From DATMBL01 sp050735975 (GTDB lineage: Bacteria; Desulfobacterota; Binatia; UBA9968), in assembly GCA_050735975.1 (NCBI GenBank), contig JBOHVS010000195.1, forward strand, positions 1 through 7,640: 7,640 nt of DNA, read 5' to 3'. The notes under the pieces were generated by a model, which had not been told where the DNA came from, did no database searches, and saw nothing but the letters and a program-made list of their open reading frames with translations. Below are positions 1 to 6,648 of the stretch, one piece after another. A program made the translations under genes and the position numbers. Each line of letters opens with the position of its first letter. The stretch's first letter is position 1.

Positions 1-2753
1 CCGCTGACCGCGCCGCAGTTCATGCACTTGTAACAGGCGCCGCTCCGAATCATGATCGCGCCGCAATCCGGGCATGGCGGCGCATCCTGCTGATAAAGAC
101 TGGTAATGCTGCTGATGCTCGTCACGGGCGCGCCGCCGCGCGGAGTTTGGGCCGTGATCGGGATGACCTTTTTGTTGCCAGCGATTTCCTCCGGCTCGTT
201 CTGCACAATGCCCACTTCCTGCTGCGCGTCGCGATCAAGAAACTTGGTCGCCAGCCAGCGGAAGATGTAATCCATGATCGACTTGGCGATTGGGATATCG
301 GCGTTTTTGGTAAACCCTGACGGCTCGAATCGCATGTGGCTGAACTTATCAACGAGAACTCTTAACGGCACGCCATATTGGAGGGCCATCGAAATCGCCG
401 TTGCAAAGGAATCCATGAGACCGGAGATAGTAGATCCTTCTTTGGACATGGTGATGAAGATCTCACCCGGCTGTCCGTCTTCGTACATACCGGCGGTGAT
501 ATAACCCTCGTGGCCGGCGATATCGAACTTGTGCGTGATCGATCGTCTTTCGTCGGGCAGCTTTCGCCGGAGCGGCCGCGCCTCCTTGGCATCAGCGGCA
601 GCCGCTGTTTTCTCCTCCTTGTCCCTGGAAGTGTTGAGCGGTTGGGTCCGTTTCGATCCATCACGGTAGATCGCCACGGCTTTCAGTCCTAATTTCCAGG
701 ACTCGACGTAGGCATGCATAATTTCATCCACCGGGACATCGGCCGGCATATTGATCGTCTTCGAGATGGCGCCCGAGATAAACGGCTGCACCGCCCCCAT
801 CATCTTGACATGGCCCATGTAGTGGATGGAACGGCTGCCATTGGCCGGCTTGAAAGCGCAATCAAAAACGGCCAAGTCCTCATCCTTGATGTGCGGCGCG
901 CCTTCAATGGTTTCGTGTTCTTCGATGTACTCCATGATTTCCTGAATCTGCTTTACGTCGTAACCGAGTCGCTTGAGCGCCCGCGGCACCGTGTTGTTGA
1001 CGATTTTCAACAAACCGCCGCCGACCAGCTTTTTGTATTTTATCAGCGCGATATCGGGCTCCACGCCGGTGGTATCGCAGTCCATCATGAAAGCGATGGT
1101 TCCCGTCGGCGCCAGCACGGAAATCTGCGAGTTCTTGACGCCGGATCTTTCCGCCTCCCCGCAAGCCTGATCCCAGGCTTCCCTCGCCGCCGTCAGCAAA
1201 TCCAGCGGGACGCGGGAGGGTGAAAGCTTGTAGGCGTGGGAGCGGTGCTTGTTGAGCACCCGCAGCATCGGCTGGCGATTAACGTCAAAGCCGGCAAAAG
1301 CACCCGTAGCGGCAGCGACGCGCGCTGACTGCAAATAACCTTCGCCGGACATCAGGGCGGTTACCGCAGCGGCATAGCCCCTGCCGGCCTCGGAATCGTA
1401 GGGAACCCCTAATGACATCAGCAAGGCGCCAAGGTTCGCGTATCCCATGCCCAACTCGCGAAACGCATGAGCATTAGCAGTGATTTCCGGGGTCGGGTAA
1501 GAGGAATTATCGACCAAAATGTCCTGGGCCACGACCACGATATCCACCGCGCGGCGGAAAGACTCCGTATCGAACACTCCATCCTCACGCAAGAATTTGA
1601 GCAGGTTCAGCGAGGCGAGATTACAAGCGGAGTTATCGAGGTGCATGTACTCGGAGCACGGGTTGGAAGCGTTGATGCGCGCCGTGTTCGAGCAGGTATG
1701 CCAATCGTTGATCGTGGTATCGTATTGCATACCCGGATCACCGCAGAAGTAAGTGCTCTCGGCAATCATCCGGAGAAGCTCCCGCGCTTGATAGGTAGCG
1801 CAAGGCTCGCCGTTGGTGACGTAACGGGTCTTCCACTCGCGGTCCTCTTGGACAGCTTGCATAAATTCATCGGTCACCCGGACCGAGTTGTTGGCATTCT
1901 GGAAAAAGACACTGCCGTACGCCGGTCCGTCCAGGCTGGCGTCGTACCCGGCCTCGATCAGCGCCCAAGCCTTTTTCTCCTCCTCGACTTTGCACTTGAT
2001 AAACTCCTCGATATCCGGGTGATCGACATCGAGGACCACCATCTTTGCAGCGCGCCGCGTCTTACCTCCGGACTTGATCACGCCGGCGGACGCGTCGGCG
2101 GCCTTCATGAAAGATACCGGACCTGACGCCGTGCCGCCGCCGGCCAATTGCTCCTTGGATGAGCGGATGTTTGAGAGATTGACCCCTGAACCCGAACCTC
2201 CTTTAAAGATGATTCCTTCTTTGCGGTACCAATCGAGGATCGACTCCATCGTGTCGTCCACCGAAAGGATGAAACAGGCCGAGCACTGGGGCTTTTCCTC
2301 GATGCCGCAATTGAACCAAACCGGACTGTTAAAGCAGGCCTTCTGATGGAGTAGAATATGGGTTAACTCGTCCGCGAAGGTTTTCGCATCCTCTTCGGCG
2401 GCAAAATAGCCGTCTTTCTTGCCCCAACGGGTGATCGTATCGACCACGCGCCCGATCATTTGACGCACGCTGTGCTCGCGCTGGGGGCTCCCTAATGGGC
2501 CGCGAAAATACTTGGATACGACCACCTGGGTTGCCATTTGCGACCAGGCTTTTGGGATCTCGACATGGGTTTGTTCAAAGACCACTTTTCCCTTCTCGTT
2601 GGTAATTGTAGCCGAACGTTGCTCCCACTCGATCTCATCGTAAGGGCTGGCCGACTCCCGGGTGAAATAACGCCCCACTTTTAGGCCCGTTTTGGCTCGC
2701 CTTGGCCCCTCGGAGATATTGAGATCGGTCGCTTGCGACGTTGTGCTAGCCAT
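1..2753 (-). CDS. nrdJ: Adenosylcobalamin-dependent (class II) ribonucleoside-diphosphate reductase, C-terminal end cut off
   Basis: This enzyme reduces ribonucleotides to deoxyribonucleotides in the cytosol, using adenosylcobalamin to form a catalytic thiyl radical without oxygen. I read 917 open codons from ATG at 2753 to the window edge. Family landmarks appear in order: NSPVWFN (142-148), QCSACF with the probable redox cysteine C160, GGSGSGVNLS (185-194), NPCSE with N364, C366 (thiyl radical position) and E368, the second redox cysteine C377 eleven residues later, and APTGTIAFMMD (548-558). A TSCPD-type domain follows near 740-850. The C-terminus is a cysteine cluster (C894, C897, C907, C910, C913) of the CPDCG...CYKCMNCG type, expected to re-reduce the active site. 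The frame is still open at position 1, but this cluster normally lies within a few residues of the end, so little is missing. No ATP-cone motif is evident at the N-terminus. GAAGGGGG at 2763-2770 is a good Shine-Dalgarno site, 9 nt before the ATG. Function is assigned from strong motif agreement. Confidence 0.96.
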   Translation of the reverse strand, partial: MASTTSQATDLNISEGPRRAKTGLKVGRYFTRESASPYDEIEWEQRSATITNEKGKVVFEQTHVEIPKAWSQMATQVVVSKYFRGPLGSPQREHSVRQMIGRVVDTITRWGKKDGYFAAEEDAKTFADELTHILLHQKACFNSPVWFNCGIEEKPQCSACFILSVDDTMESILDWYRKEGIIFKGGSGSGVNLSNIRSSKEQLAGGGTASGPVSFMKAADASAGVIKSGGKTRRAAKMVVLDVDHPDIEEFIKCKVEEEKKAWALIEAGYDASLDGPAYGSVFFQNANNSVRVTDEFMQAVQEDREWKTRYVTNGEPCATYQARELLRMIAESTYFCGDPGMQYDTTINDWHTCSNTARINASNPCSEYMHLDNSACNLASLNLLKFLREDGVFDTESFRRAVDIVVVAQDILVDNSSYPTPEITANAHAFRELGMGYANLGALLMSLGVPYDSEAGRGYAAAVTALMSGEGYLQSARVAAATGAFAGFDVNRQPMLRVLNKHRSHAYKLSPSRVPLDLLTAAREAWDQACGEAERSGVKNSQISVLAPTGTIAFMMDCDTTGVEPDIALIKYKKLVGGGLLKIVNNTVPRALKRLGYDVKQIQEIMEYIEEHETIEGAPHIKDEDLAVFDCAFKPANGSRSIHYMGHVKMMGAVQPFISGAISKTINMPADVPVDEIMHAYVESWKLGLKAVAIYRDGSKRTQPLNTSRDKEEKTAAAADAKEARPLRRKLPDERRSITHKFDIAGHEGYITAGMYEDGQPGEIFITMSKEGSTISGLMDSFATAISMALQYGVPLRVLVDKFSHMRFEPSGFTKNADIPIAKSIMDYIFRWLATKFLDRDAQQEVGIVQNEPEEIAGNKKVIPITAQTPRGGAPVTSISSITSLYQQDAPPCPDCGAIMIRSGACYKCMNCGAVS

Positions 2754-2772
2754 CTTGTTCGTCCCCCTTCTA

Positions 2773-2788
2773 CTTCAATATATGGTGT
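2773..2788 (-). promoter_or_regulatory. NrdR box, promoter-proximal copy
   Basis: Read on the minus strand, this 16-mer (ACACCATATATTGAAG) matches the NrdR consensus ACACWATATATWGTGT at 12 of 16 positions, with an intact ACAC and ATATATWG core. It lies exactly 16 bp from the first box, giving 32 bp centre to centre, about three helical turns. That is the tandem spacing known for NrdR sites in front of nrd genes. It lies in the nrdJ leader, just upstream of the Shine-Dalgarno site. Confidence 0.65.
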
Positions 2789-2804
2789 TTGATAGATTAT
2801 AGAT

Positions 2805-2820
2805 ACACTAGATTTGGTAC
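2805..2820 (-). promoter_or_regulatory. NrdR box, promoter-distal copy
   Basis: Read on the minus strand, this 16-mer (GTACCAAATCTAGTGT) matches the known NrdR consensus ACACWATATATWGTGT at 11 of 16 positions, including the whole TWGTGT end. It touches the -10 element and covers the predicted transcription start, a place where a bound repressor would block initiation. NrdR is the zinc-ribbon/ATP-cone repressor of ribonucleotide reductase genes. Its gene is not in this window. Confidence 0.6.
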
Positions 2821-2848
2821 TTTTAGAAGCAATTAGAAAGTTTGTCAA
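2820..2848 (-). promoter_or_regulatory. Sigma70-type promoter of nrdJ
   Basis: On the minus strand a perfect -35 hexamer TTGACA (2843-2848) is followed by a 17-bp spacer and a -10 of TAAAAG (2820-2825, four of six matches to TATAAT). The surrounding DNA is much more AT-rich than the genes. The predicted start of transcription near 2813 would give a leader of about 60 nt before the nrdJ ATG. The call rests on consensus match, spacing and position. Confidence 0.65.
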
Positions 2849-2956
2849 TAAAAATTTTCCCTCGGCGGAATTCTCTATATTTTTTCGCCGCTTCGATTTG
2901 CAGTTGTGGAGTCGCGCTCCCACATCTGTTACGCTCGGGGTGAGCAGTTATTGGAA

Positions 2957-2984
2957 GTTCGAGGTTCGACGTTCGAGGTTCGGA
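2957..2984 (+). repeat. Tandem GTTCGAN heptamer repeat, four units
   Basis: Four adjacent 7-bp units read GTTCGAG, GTTCGAC, GTTCGAG and GTTCGGA. They lie between the nrdJ promoter and the DUF721 start. The same heptamer recurs in opposite orientation at 3541-3562, downstream of the DUF721 gene. Such GTTCGA arrays are, to my knowledge, dispersed in some environmental proteobacterial genomes; their function is unknown. Confidence 0.75.
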
Positions 2985-3023
2985 ATGCGTGTTTTTTGAC
3001 CGCAGCCTCGGCCTTTTAAATGT

Positions 3024-3491
3024 ATGGACAAAAAAGACTCGCCAGAGCGGCTCGGAACGGTTCTGGACAAATCTCTAAAACGGCTCGATCTATCAGTACG
3101 GCTGGACGAGTATGGAGTCTGGCCGATTTGGAACGAGACCGTCGGGACCACCATCGCGCGTAACGCGCAGCCGGAAAAGATCCGCAACGGGACGTTGTTC
3201 GTTAAAGTATCGAGTCCTGTGTGGATGCAACAGCTTCAATACATGAAAGAAATGATCGCTGAAAAACTCAATGGGAGACTGAGTGGCGAGCCGGTAAAGA
3301 ATATATTTTTCGTCGTCGGCCGGCTCGAGACTGGGATCGTCGAAGCCAATCCCAAACCGGCCGCGAGATTGCCTGAGGCGGCCGATCCGAAGTTTGACGA
3401 CGAGTTCCTACGCTCGATTGAGGATCCTGATATCCGTCAAGCCTTCAAAAGGCTGCTTGCCGGCTACGCGCGCCGGAAGCAGAAGCCCTAA
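3024..3491 (+). CDS. DUF721 / DciA-like protein
   Basis: This 155-residue protein has a DUF721 domain over roughly residues 8-100. The pattern is typical: an N-terminal helix with LGTVLDKSLKRL, the aromatic VWPIWNETVG segment (32-41), the basic strand PEKIRNGTLFVKVSSPVWMQQL (50-71), and a helix ending in EKLNGRL. DUF721 includes DciA, which helps place the replicative helicase DnaB on DNA in bacteria lacking DnaC or DnaI loaders. A role in replication initiation is therefore inferred from the family only. The tail (about 115-155) is acidic, then basic (DDEFLRSIEDPD, ending YARRKQKP), and looks helical. The only ATG in frame after the TGA at 2997 is at 3024. No clear Shine-Dalgarno precedes it, so expression may be weak or near-leaderless. 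No convincing promoter is visible. It is divergent from nrdJ and convergent with the methyltransferase gene, so probably monocistronic. Confidence 0.85.
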   Translation: MDKKDSPERLGTVLDKSLKRLDLSVRLDEYGVWPIWNETVGTTIARNAQPEKIRNGTLFVKVSSPVWMQQLQYMKEMIAEKLNGRLSGEPVKNIFFVVGRLETGIVEANPKPAARLPEAADPKFDDEFLRSIEDPDIRQAFKRLLAGYARRKQKP

Positions 3492-3516
3492 ACCGTCCAT
3501 GGCCCGTGCCAAAACA

Positions 3517-3581
3517 AGGTTCAGGTTGAGGAAGAGTTTTGAACCTCGAACTTCGAACGTTCTTAACCTGAGCCTCAACCT
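3517..3581. terminator. Composite imperfect palindrome between convergent genes, candidate bidirectional terminator
   Basis: The left arm 3517-3531 (AGGTTCAGGTTGAGG) pairs with 3567-3581 over 15 positions, with two mismatches and one G-T wobble. Between the arms, 3541-3562 contains a smaller fold (GAAC/GTTC outside, TCGAA/TTCGA inside). It lies in the 108-bp gap between two genes that converge on it, the expected place for a shared terminator. No strong T-tract follows on either strand, so an intrinsic terminator is not proven and it may only be a repeat element. Confidence 0.4.
3541..3562 (-). repeat. GTTCGAN heptamer repeat, inverted copy
   Basis: Read on the minus strand, this tract contains GTTCGAA, GTTCGAG and a partial GTTC unit. 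It is the same heptamer as at 2957-2984 but in opposite orientation, so the two tracts bracket the DUF721 gene as inverted repeats about 560 bp apart. Confidence 0.65.
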
Positions 3582-3599
3582 ACTTCACGGGCTTCGTCG

Positions 3600-4394
3600 C
3601 TAGTGCCCTTCTCCGGCCAGCATCGCTTGCGCCTCCGCGGTGTATCTCCTATCTCTTTCGTAAAGCACAAGCGGCCGGGCTATCTTCACCCCTCCTCGGC
3701 CGCCCTTCACGCCTTCAACCAAGACCAACGAGGCCTCCGCATGGCCGAAAGAATGCACCATCCTGAGACGCTTGGGTTCAATACCGAAGCTGTGCATCGT
3801 GGTCAGGAGATCAATCGCCCGCACGGCCGGATAAATGAGCGCCGCTCGACCTTTGGCCGCCAGCAGGTGCGCCGCCGCCGCCAAAAAATCGTTCAGTGTC
3901 GCCCTGATCTCGTGACGAGCGATTTTTTTCTCTGCATTTGGATTGACGCGGCCGCTGGTTGGTTTTCTATAGGGCGGATTCGATATCACGAGCGAGAAAC
4001 TTTCAGGTTTGAAGGTTTGCGCTGCCACATCACCGCAGACTATGCTAACTCTGCTTTCCATCCGGTTGAGCTTCACGTTTCTGGCCGCCCGGTTTGCCAT
4101 TCCCGGTTGAAGCTCGATACCGACCATAGCCCGCAACCGATGCAACCTCGCAAGCATCAAAGCAATAACACCGTTCCCGGTGCCCAGATCGGCGACTTTG
4201 TCGCCGGAGCGGATCGTGGCGAAACAAGCGAGCAGAATTGCATCGAGAGAAATCCGGTACCCGGAACGGCTCTGGTACAACTTCAGCCTGCCCTGCAACA
4301 GGGTGTCCAACGTTTCATCGGCCTGCAATGGGCCGTCCATGGTTCGAGAGAGGCCGGTCGCGATCTCGGCTTCCCGTTTCGTTTTTACATGCAT
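3600..4394 (-). CDS. TrmN6/YfiC-family SAM-dependent adenine-N6 methyltransferase
   Basis: This Rossmann-fold methyltransferase most resembles tRNA1(Val) adenine-37 N6-methyltransferase (TrmN6/YfiC). Numbered from the ATG at 4394 (264 aa), it opens with the family signature LDTLLQGRLKLYQSRSGYR (29-47). The SAM-binding motif I, VADLGTGNG, is at 67-75 and the acidic motif II, GIELQPG, is near 92-98. The catalytic NPPY is at 139-142, followed by the family's basic RKPTSGRVNP loop and a cluster of C-terminal strands. NPPY is the hallmark of methylation at an exocyclic adenine amino group. Substrate specificity is inferred; a related rRNA or protein target cannot be excluded. Start choice: the frame can be extended to TTG at 4412 (270 aa), but the ATG at 4394 has GGGTAGAG just upstream and the conserved domain begins well inside either start. 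It is divergent from mlaE. Confidence 0.88.
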   Translation of the reverse strand: MHVKTKREAEIATGLSRTMDGPLQADETLDTLLQGRLKLYQSRSGYRISLDAILLACFATIRSGDKVADLGTGNGVIALMLARLHRLRAMVGIELQPGMANRAARNVKLNRMESRVSIVCGDVAAQTFKPESFSLVISNPPYRKPTSGRVNPNAEKKIARHEIRATLNDFLAAAAHLLAAKGRAALIYPAVRAIDLLTTMHSFGIEPKRLRMVHSFGHAEASLVLVEGVKGGRGGVKIARPLVLYERDRRYTAEAQAMLAGEGH

Positions 4395-4561
4395 CGGCTC
4401 TACCCGTAGCAAAGACTGCGTCGCACCGTGATTACCGGTATGTTACGAGCTTTGCAAGCAAGACTTCAACGGCAGTTTACGTAAGTCCGTGCGACGGGGT
4501 TTACTCGGTTTAATCGCAAATAAGCGCGCGTAACACGCCGCAATCTTCGATTTGCTTGAAA
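4395..4561. other. Divergent intergenic region between the methyltransferase gene and mlaE
   Basis: Both flanking genes should be driven from here, yet I see no strong consensus promoter on either strand. On the minus strand, TTGAAG then 17 bp then CATACC is a weak candidate for the methyltransferase. An 8-bp perfect palindrome TTACGTAA lies at 4477-4484, and 7-bp arms GTCGCAC/GTGCGAC at 4420-4426 and 4489-4495 could pair across 62 bp. Either could be a regulator site or chance. No Shine-Dalgarno precedes mlaE. Confidence 0.3.
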
Positions 4562-5392
4562 ATGATCCGACTTTTCTATACTAACGTGTTCTTAAGTATC
4601 TTCGGATACCGTAACGCAAGCATGCTTTCCTTGTTCGGTCAAATCGGTCGCTCTACGGTCCAGCAGCTCGTCGGTATGGGGCGGATGTTTCTATTCCTCG
4701 TTTCGGCGTTTGCGTGGGCCTTTCGCCCTCCAACGCGATTTCGGTTAATCGTTCATCATATGAGGAGCATCGGCGTTGACTCGCTCTCCGTTGTCCTGCT
4801 GTCCGGCGTTTTTACCGGGATGGTGATGGGACTGCAGGGTTATTACAGTTTGAGAAAGTTTAACGCCGAGAGTTTTCTCGGCTCCGCGGTCGCTCTGGGG
4901 CTGCTGCGCGAGCTCGGGCCGGTCCTGTCCGCGTTTATGGTCACTGGACGAACCGGCTCCGCTATGGCGGCGGAAATCAGCACGATGAAGGTTACCGAAC
5001 AGATTGACGCGCTTTATTCGATGGCGATCAATCCGATTCAGTATCTCGTCTCGCCGCGTATTATCGCCGGTCTCATCTCCATGCCTCTGCTCACTGCCAT
5101 ATTTGACGTCGTCGGCATTTACGGCGCTTATCTTGTCGGCGTCGGCCTGCTCGGGGTTAGCTCGGGCAGTTACTTCTCGGGCATGGAGAGCAGCGTCGTG
5201 TTCCAAGATGTTTGGAGTGGACTGCTCAAGTCCGTAAGCTTCGGATTGATCATAACCTGGGTCTGCTGCTACAAGGGATTCCACGCGCCTCCCATGGCCA
5301 CAGGGGTTGGCCAAGCGACGACCGAGTCCGTCGTGCTCTGCTTCGTCCTGATTCTGGTTTGGGACTACTTCATAACTTCCATCATGCTATAG
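4562..5392 (+). CDS. mlaE: MlaE, permease subunit of the phospholipid ABC transporter
   Basis: MlaE forms the inner-membrane dimer through which MlaFEDB moves phospholipids between the inner membrane and the MCE ring. The 276-residue product (from ATG 4562) has the family's hydrophobic layout. It begins with an amphipathic helix near 25-55, then has about five membrane segments. The signature LLRELGPV (114-121) is followed by the GRTGSAMAAEI stretch and MKVTEQIDAL (142-151), the highly conserved coupling region facing MlaF. Start choice is uncertain: TTG 4556, ATG 4562 and ATG 4622 are all in frame and none has a good Shine-Dalgarno. E. coli MlaE starts at a position equivalent to ATG 4622, so the first 20 residues (hydrophobic, MIRLFYTNVFLS...) are either a real extension or untranslated. 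It is the first gene of mlaEFDC, and its stop lies 5 bp before mlaF. Confidence 0.93.
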   Translation: MIRLFYTNVFLSIFGYRNASMLSLFGQIGRSTVQQLVGMGRMFLFLVSAFAWAFRPPTRFRLIVHHMRSIGVDSLSVVLLSGVFTGMVMGLQGYYSLRKFNAESFLGSAVALGLLRELGPVLSAFMVTGRTGSAMAAEISTMKVTEQIDALYSMAINPIQYLVSPRIIAGLISMPLLTAIFDVVGIYGAYLVGVGLLGVSSGSYFSGMESSVVFQDVWSGLLKSVSFGLIITWVCCYKGFHAPPMATGVGQATTESVVLCFVLILVWDYFITSIML

Positions 5393-5397
5393 GCTTT

Positions 5398-6144
5398 ATG
5401 ATCAAAGTCGTCGACCTGCATAAGACGTTTGGCGGCCAGCGGGTACTGAGAGGGGTCAATCTCGAGCTGGTCAGCGGCAAGATTACGACGATTATCGGCG
5501 GCAGCGGATCGGGTAAGACCGTTTTGCTCAAGCATCTCAATGCACTGTTGCTGCCGGATCGCGGCAGCGTTCTAGTCGATGGTACGGACATTACCAAGCT
5601 CGGTGAAAACGCGCTCAATAAGATGCGGCAAAAGTTCGGCATGCTGTTTCAAGGGGCCGCTTTGCTCGATTCCATGACCATCTGCGACAACGTGGCCTTC
5701 CCCTTGCGCGAGAAAACCAAGTTAAGCCAAAACGAGATTCAGAGGAAAGTGGAGGAGCGGCTGGAGCAGGTGGGCCTTGCGGGGATGGGTTACAAATATC
5801 CGGCCGAAGTCAGTGGTGGCATGAAAAAACGCGCCGGCCTGGCGCGTGCGCTGGTCACCCAGCCCGAGATCATGTTGTTCGACGAGCCGACCACGGGCTT
5901 GGACCCGTTGTTGGGTAAGAGTATTCATGAGTTGATTCGAAAGATGCACTCCGCTTTCGGCTTTACGGGGGTTATCGTGAGCCACGATTTCCCCCAAGTG
6001 TTCAATATTTCCGACCGGGTGGCGATGTTAGCCAATGGGGTCATCGAAGAGGTCGCGCCCACGCAGGATTTCGCGGTTTCAAAGAACCCGGTCGTCCGGC
6101 AGTTTTTGGAAGGTGAGACCGAAGGTCCAATGGCAGTTCTATAG
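5398..6144 (+). CDS. mlaF: MlaF, ATP-binding subunit of the phospholipid ABC transporter
   Basis: This cytoplasmic ATPase powers MlaE. All ABC motifs are intact in the 248-residue product: Walker A GGSGSGKT (34-41), Q-loop Q85, signature SGGMKKR (139-145, the MlaF/TGD3-type variant rather than SGGQ), Walker B IMLFDEP with D162 and E163, D-loop GLDP (167-170), and switch histidine H196 in VSHD. It should therefore be active. The reading frame stays open upstream to ATG 5212, but that would overlap mlaE by 180 bp. The domain starts cleanly at ATG 5398 (MIKVVDLHKTFGG), 5 bp after the mlaE stop. Only a weak AGG precedes it, so translational coupling to mlaE is likely. Its length is a little under that of E. 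coli MlaF. Confidence 0.95.
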   Translation: MIKVVDLHKTFGGQRVLRGVNLELVSGKITTIIGGSGSGKTVLLKHLNALLLPDRGSVLVDGTDITKLGENALNKMRQKFGMLFQGAALLDSMTICDNVAFPLREKTKLSQNEIQRKVEERLEQVGLAGMGYKYPAEVSGGMKKRAGLARALVTQPEIMLFDEPTTGLDPLLGKSIHELIRKMHSAFGFTGVIVSHDFPQVFNISDRVAMLANGVIEEVAPTQDFAVSKNPVVRQFLEGETEGPMAVL

Positions 6145-6156
6145 GGGATTTACAGG

Positions 6157-6648
6157 GTGAATCACACGCGTACAGAAATCGTCGTCGGTCTTTTCGTCTT
6201 GGTGGGGATCGTCTGTCTAGGGTATCTGGCCATCAAGCTCGGCAAACTCGAACTTTTAGGCGATAGCGGCTACTCTGTCGTCGCCGATTTCCCTACGGTC
6301 GCAGGTCTCAAGATCGGCGACCCGGTGGAGATCGCCGGCGTGAAAGTCGGGCGGGTTGACGCCATTGGGCTGGCGGAAGATCGCGCCCGGCTCACACTCA
6401 GGCTGGAAGACAACGTGCAGTTGCAGGAAGACGTCATTGCGTCGGTGCGCGCGCGCGGTTTGATCGGCGACAAGTTCGTCTTGATTACCCCGGGGGCCTC
6501 GGACAAAATCATCGCGCCTGGCGGCAAGATTCGAGAAACCGAGTCACCGCCGGATATCCCTGACCTCATCGGGAAATTTGTCGGTGGAGACTTGACTTCC
6601 AAGGGCGACAACAAAGATGACATCCAGAAAGACGAGATCCAGAAGTAG
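6157..6648 (+). CDS. mlaD: MlaD, MCE-domain lipid-binding subunit
   Basis: MlaD is anchored in the inner membrane by one N-terminal helix and forms a hexameric periplasmic ring that passes lipid between MlaC and MlaFE. The 163-residue product has a membrane segment at about 7-27 and a single MCE domain at about 37-115, including GLKIGDPVEIAGVKVGRV (50-67) and LIGDKFVLITPG (102-113). A short charged tail ends DDIQKDEIQK, a five-residue unit present twice. The start is GTG at 6157, supported by AGGGGA at 6143-6148 with an 8-nt spacer. That Shine-Dalgarno overlaps the mlaF stop codon, and the gap to mlaF is 12 bp. Its final 32 bp are also the start of mlaC. Confidence 0.94.
   Translation: MNHTRTEIVVGLFVLVGIVCLGYLAIKLGKLELLGDSGYSVVADFPTVAGLKIGDPVEIAGVKVGRVDAIGLAEDRARLTLRLEDNVQLQEDVIASVRARGLIGDKFVLITPGASDKIIAPGGKIRETESPPDIPDLIGKFVGGDLTSKGDNKDDIQKDEIQK
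6616..6645 (+). repeat. 15-bp imperfect tandem duplication in the mlaD/mlaC overlap
   Basis: Two adjacent 15-mers, GATGACATCCAGAAA and GACGAGATCCAGAAG, differ at three positions. In the mlaD frame they encode DDIQK and DEIQK. One base later, in the mlaC frame, they encode MTSRK and TRSRS. The ATG of mlaC lies inside the first copy. Confidence 0.8.

Noticed and set aside
714..1223. Open frame of 169 codons on the plus strand inside nrdJ
   Set aside because: Antisense to the conserved APTGT region of nrdJ, with no domain signal of its own.
1467..2126. Open frame of 219 codons on the plus strand inside nrdJ
   Set aside because: It lies opposite the conserved catalytic core of nrdJ, including NPCSE, and its translation is not protein-like.
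2754..2820. Cobalamin riboswitch in the nrdJ leader
   Set aside because: The predicted leader is only about 60 nt, AT-rich, and shows no B12-box-like sequence; it is explained better by the two NrdR-box-like sites.
2957..2984. CRISPR-like array from the regular heptamer spacing
   Set aside because: The units are directly adjacent 7-mers with no spacers and no cas genes nearby; this is a simple tandem repeat.
3603..4409. Open frame of 268 codons on the plus strand, almost exactly opposite the methyltransferase gene
   Set aside because: Its translation has no recognisable family pattern and is rich in H, R and Q, as antisense shadows are. The minus-strand frame carries clear SAM-binding and NPPY motifs.
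4420..4495. Inverted pair GTCGCAC/GTGCGAC upstream of mlaE as an operator
   Set aside because: The arms are only 7 bp and 62 bp apart, which is easily produced by chance in GC-rich DNA; no promoter is anchored to them.
4745..5314. Open frame of 189 codons on the minus strand opposite mlaE
   Set aside because: It is hydrophilic, has no family match, and mirrors a strongly conserved membrane protein gene.
5212..5397. N-terminal extension of MlaF by 62 residues
   Set aside because: It would overlap mlaE by 180 bp in another frame, and the ABC domain begins precisely at ATG 5398, so this is only an open frame upstream of the real start.
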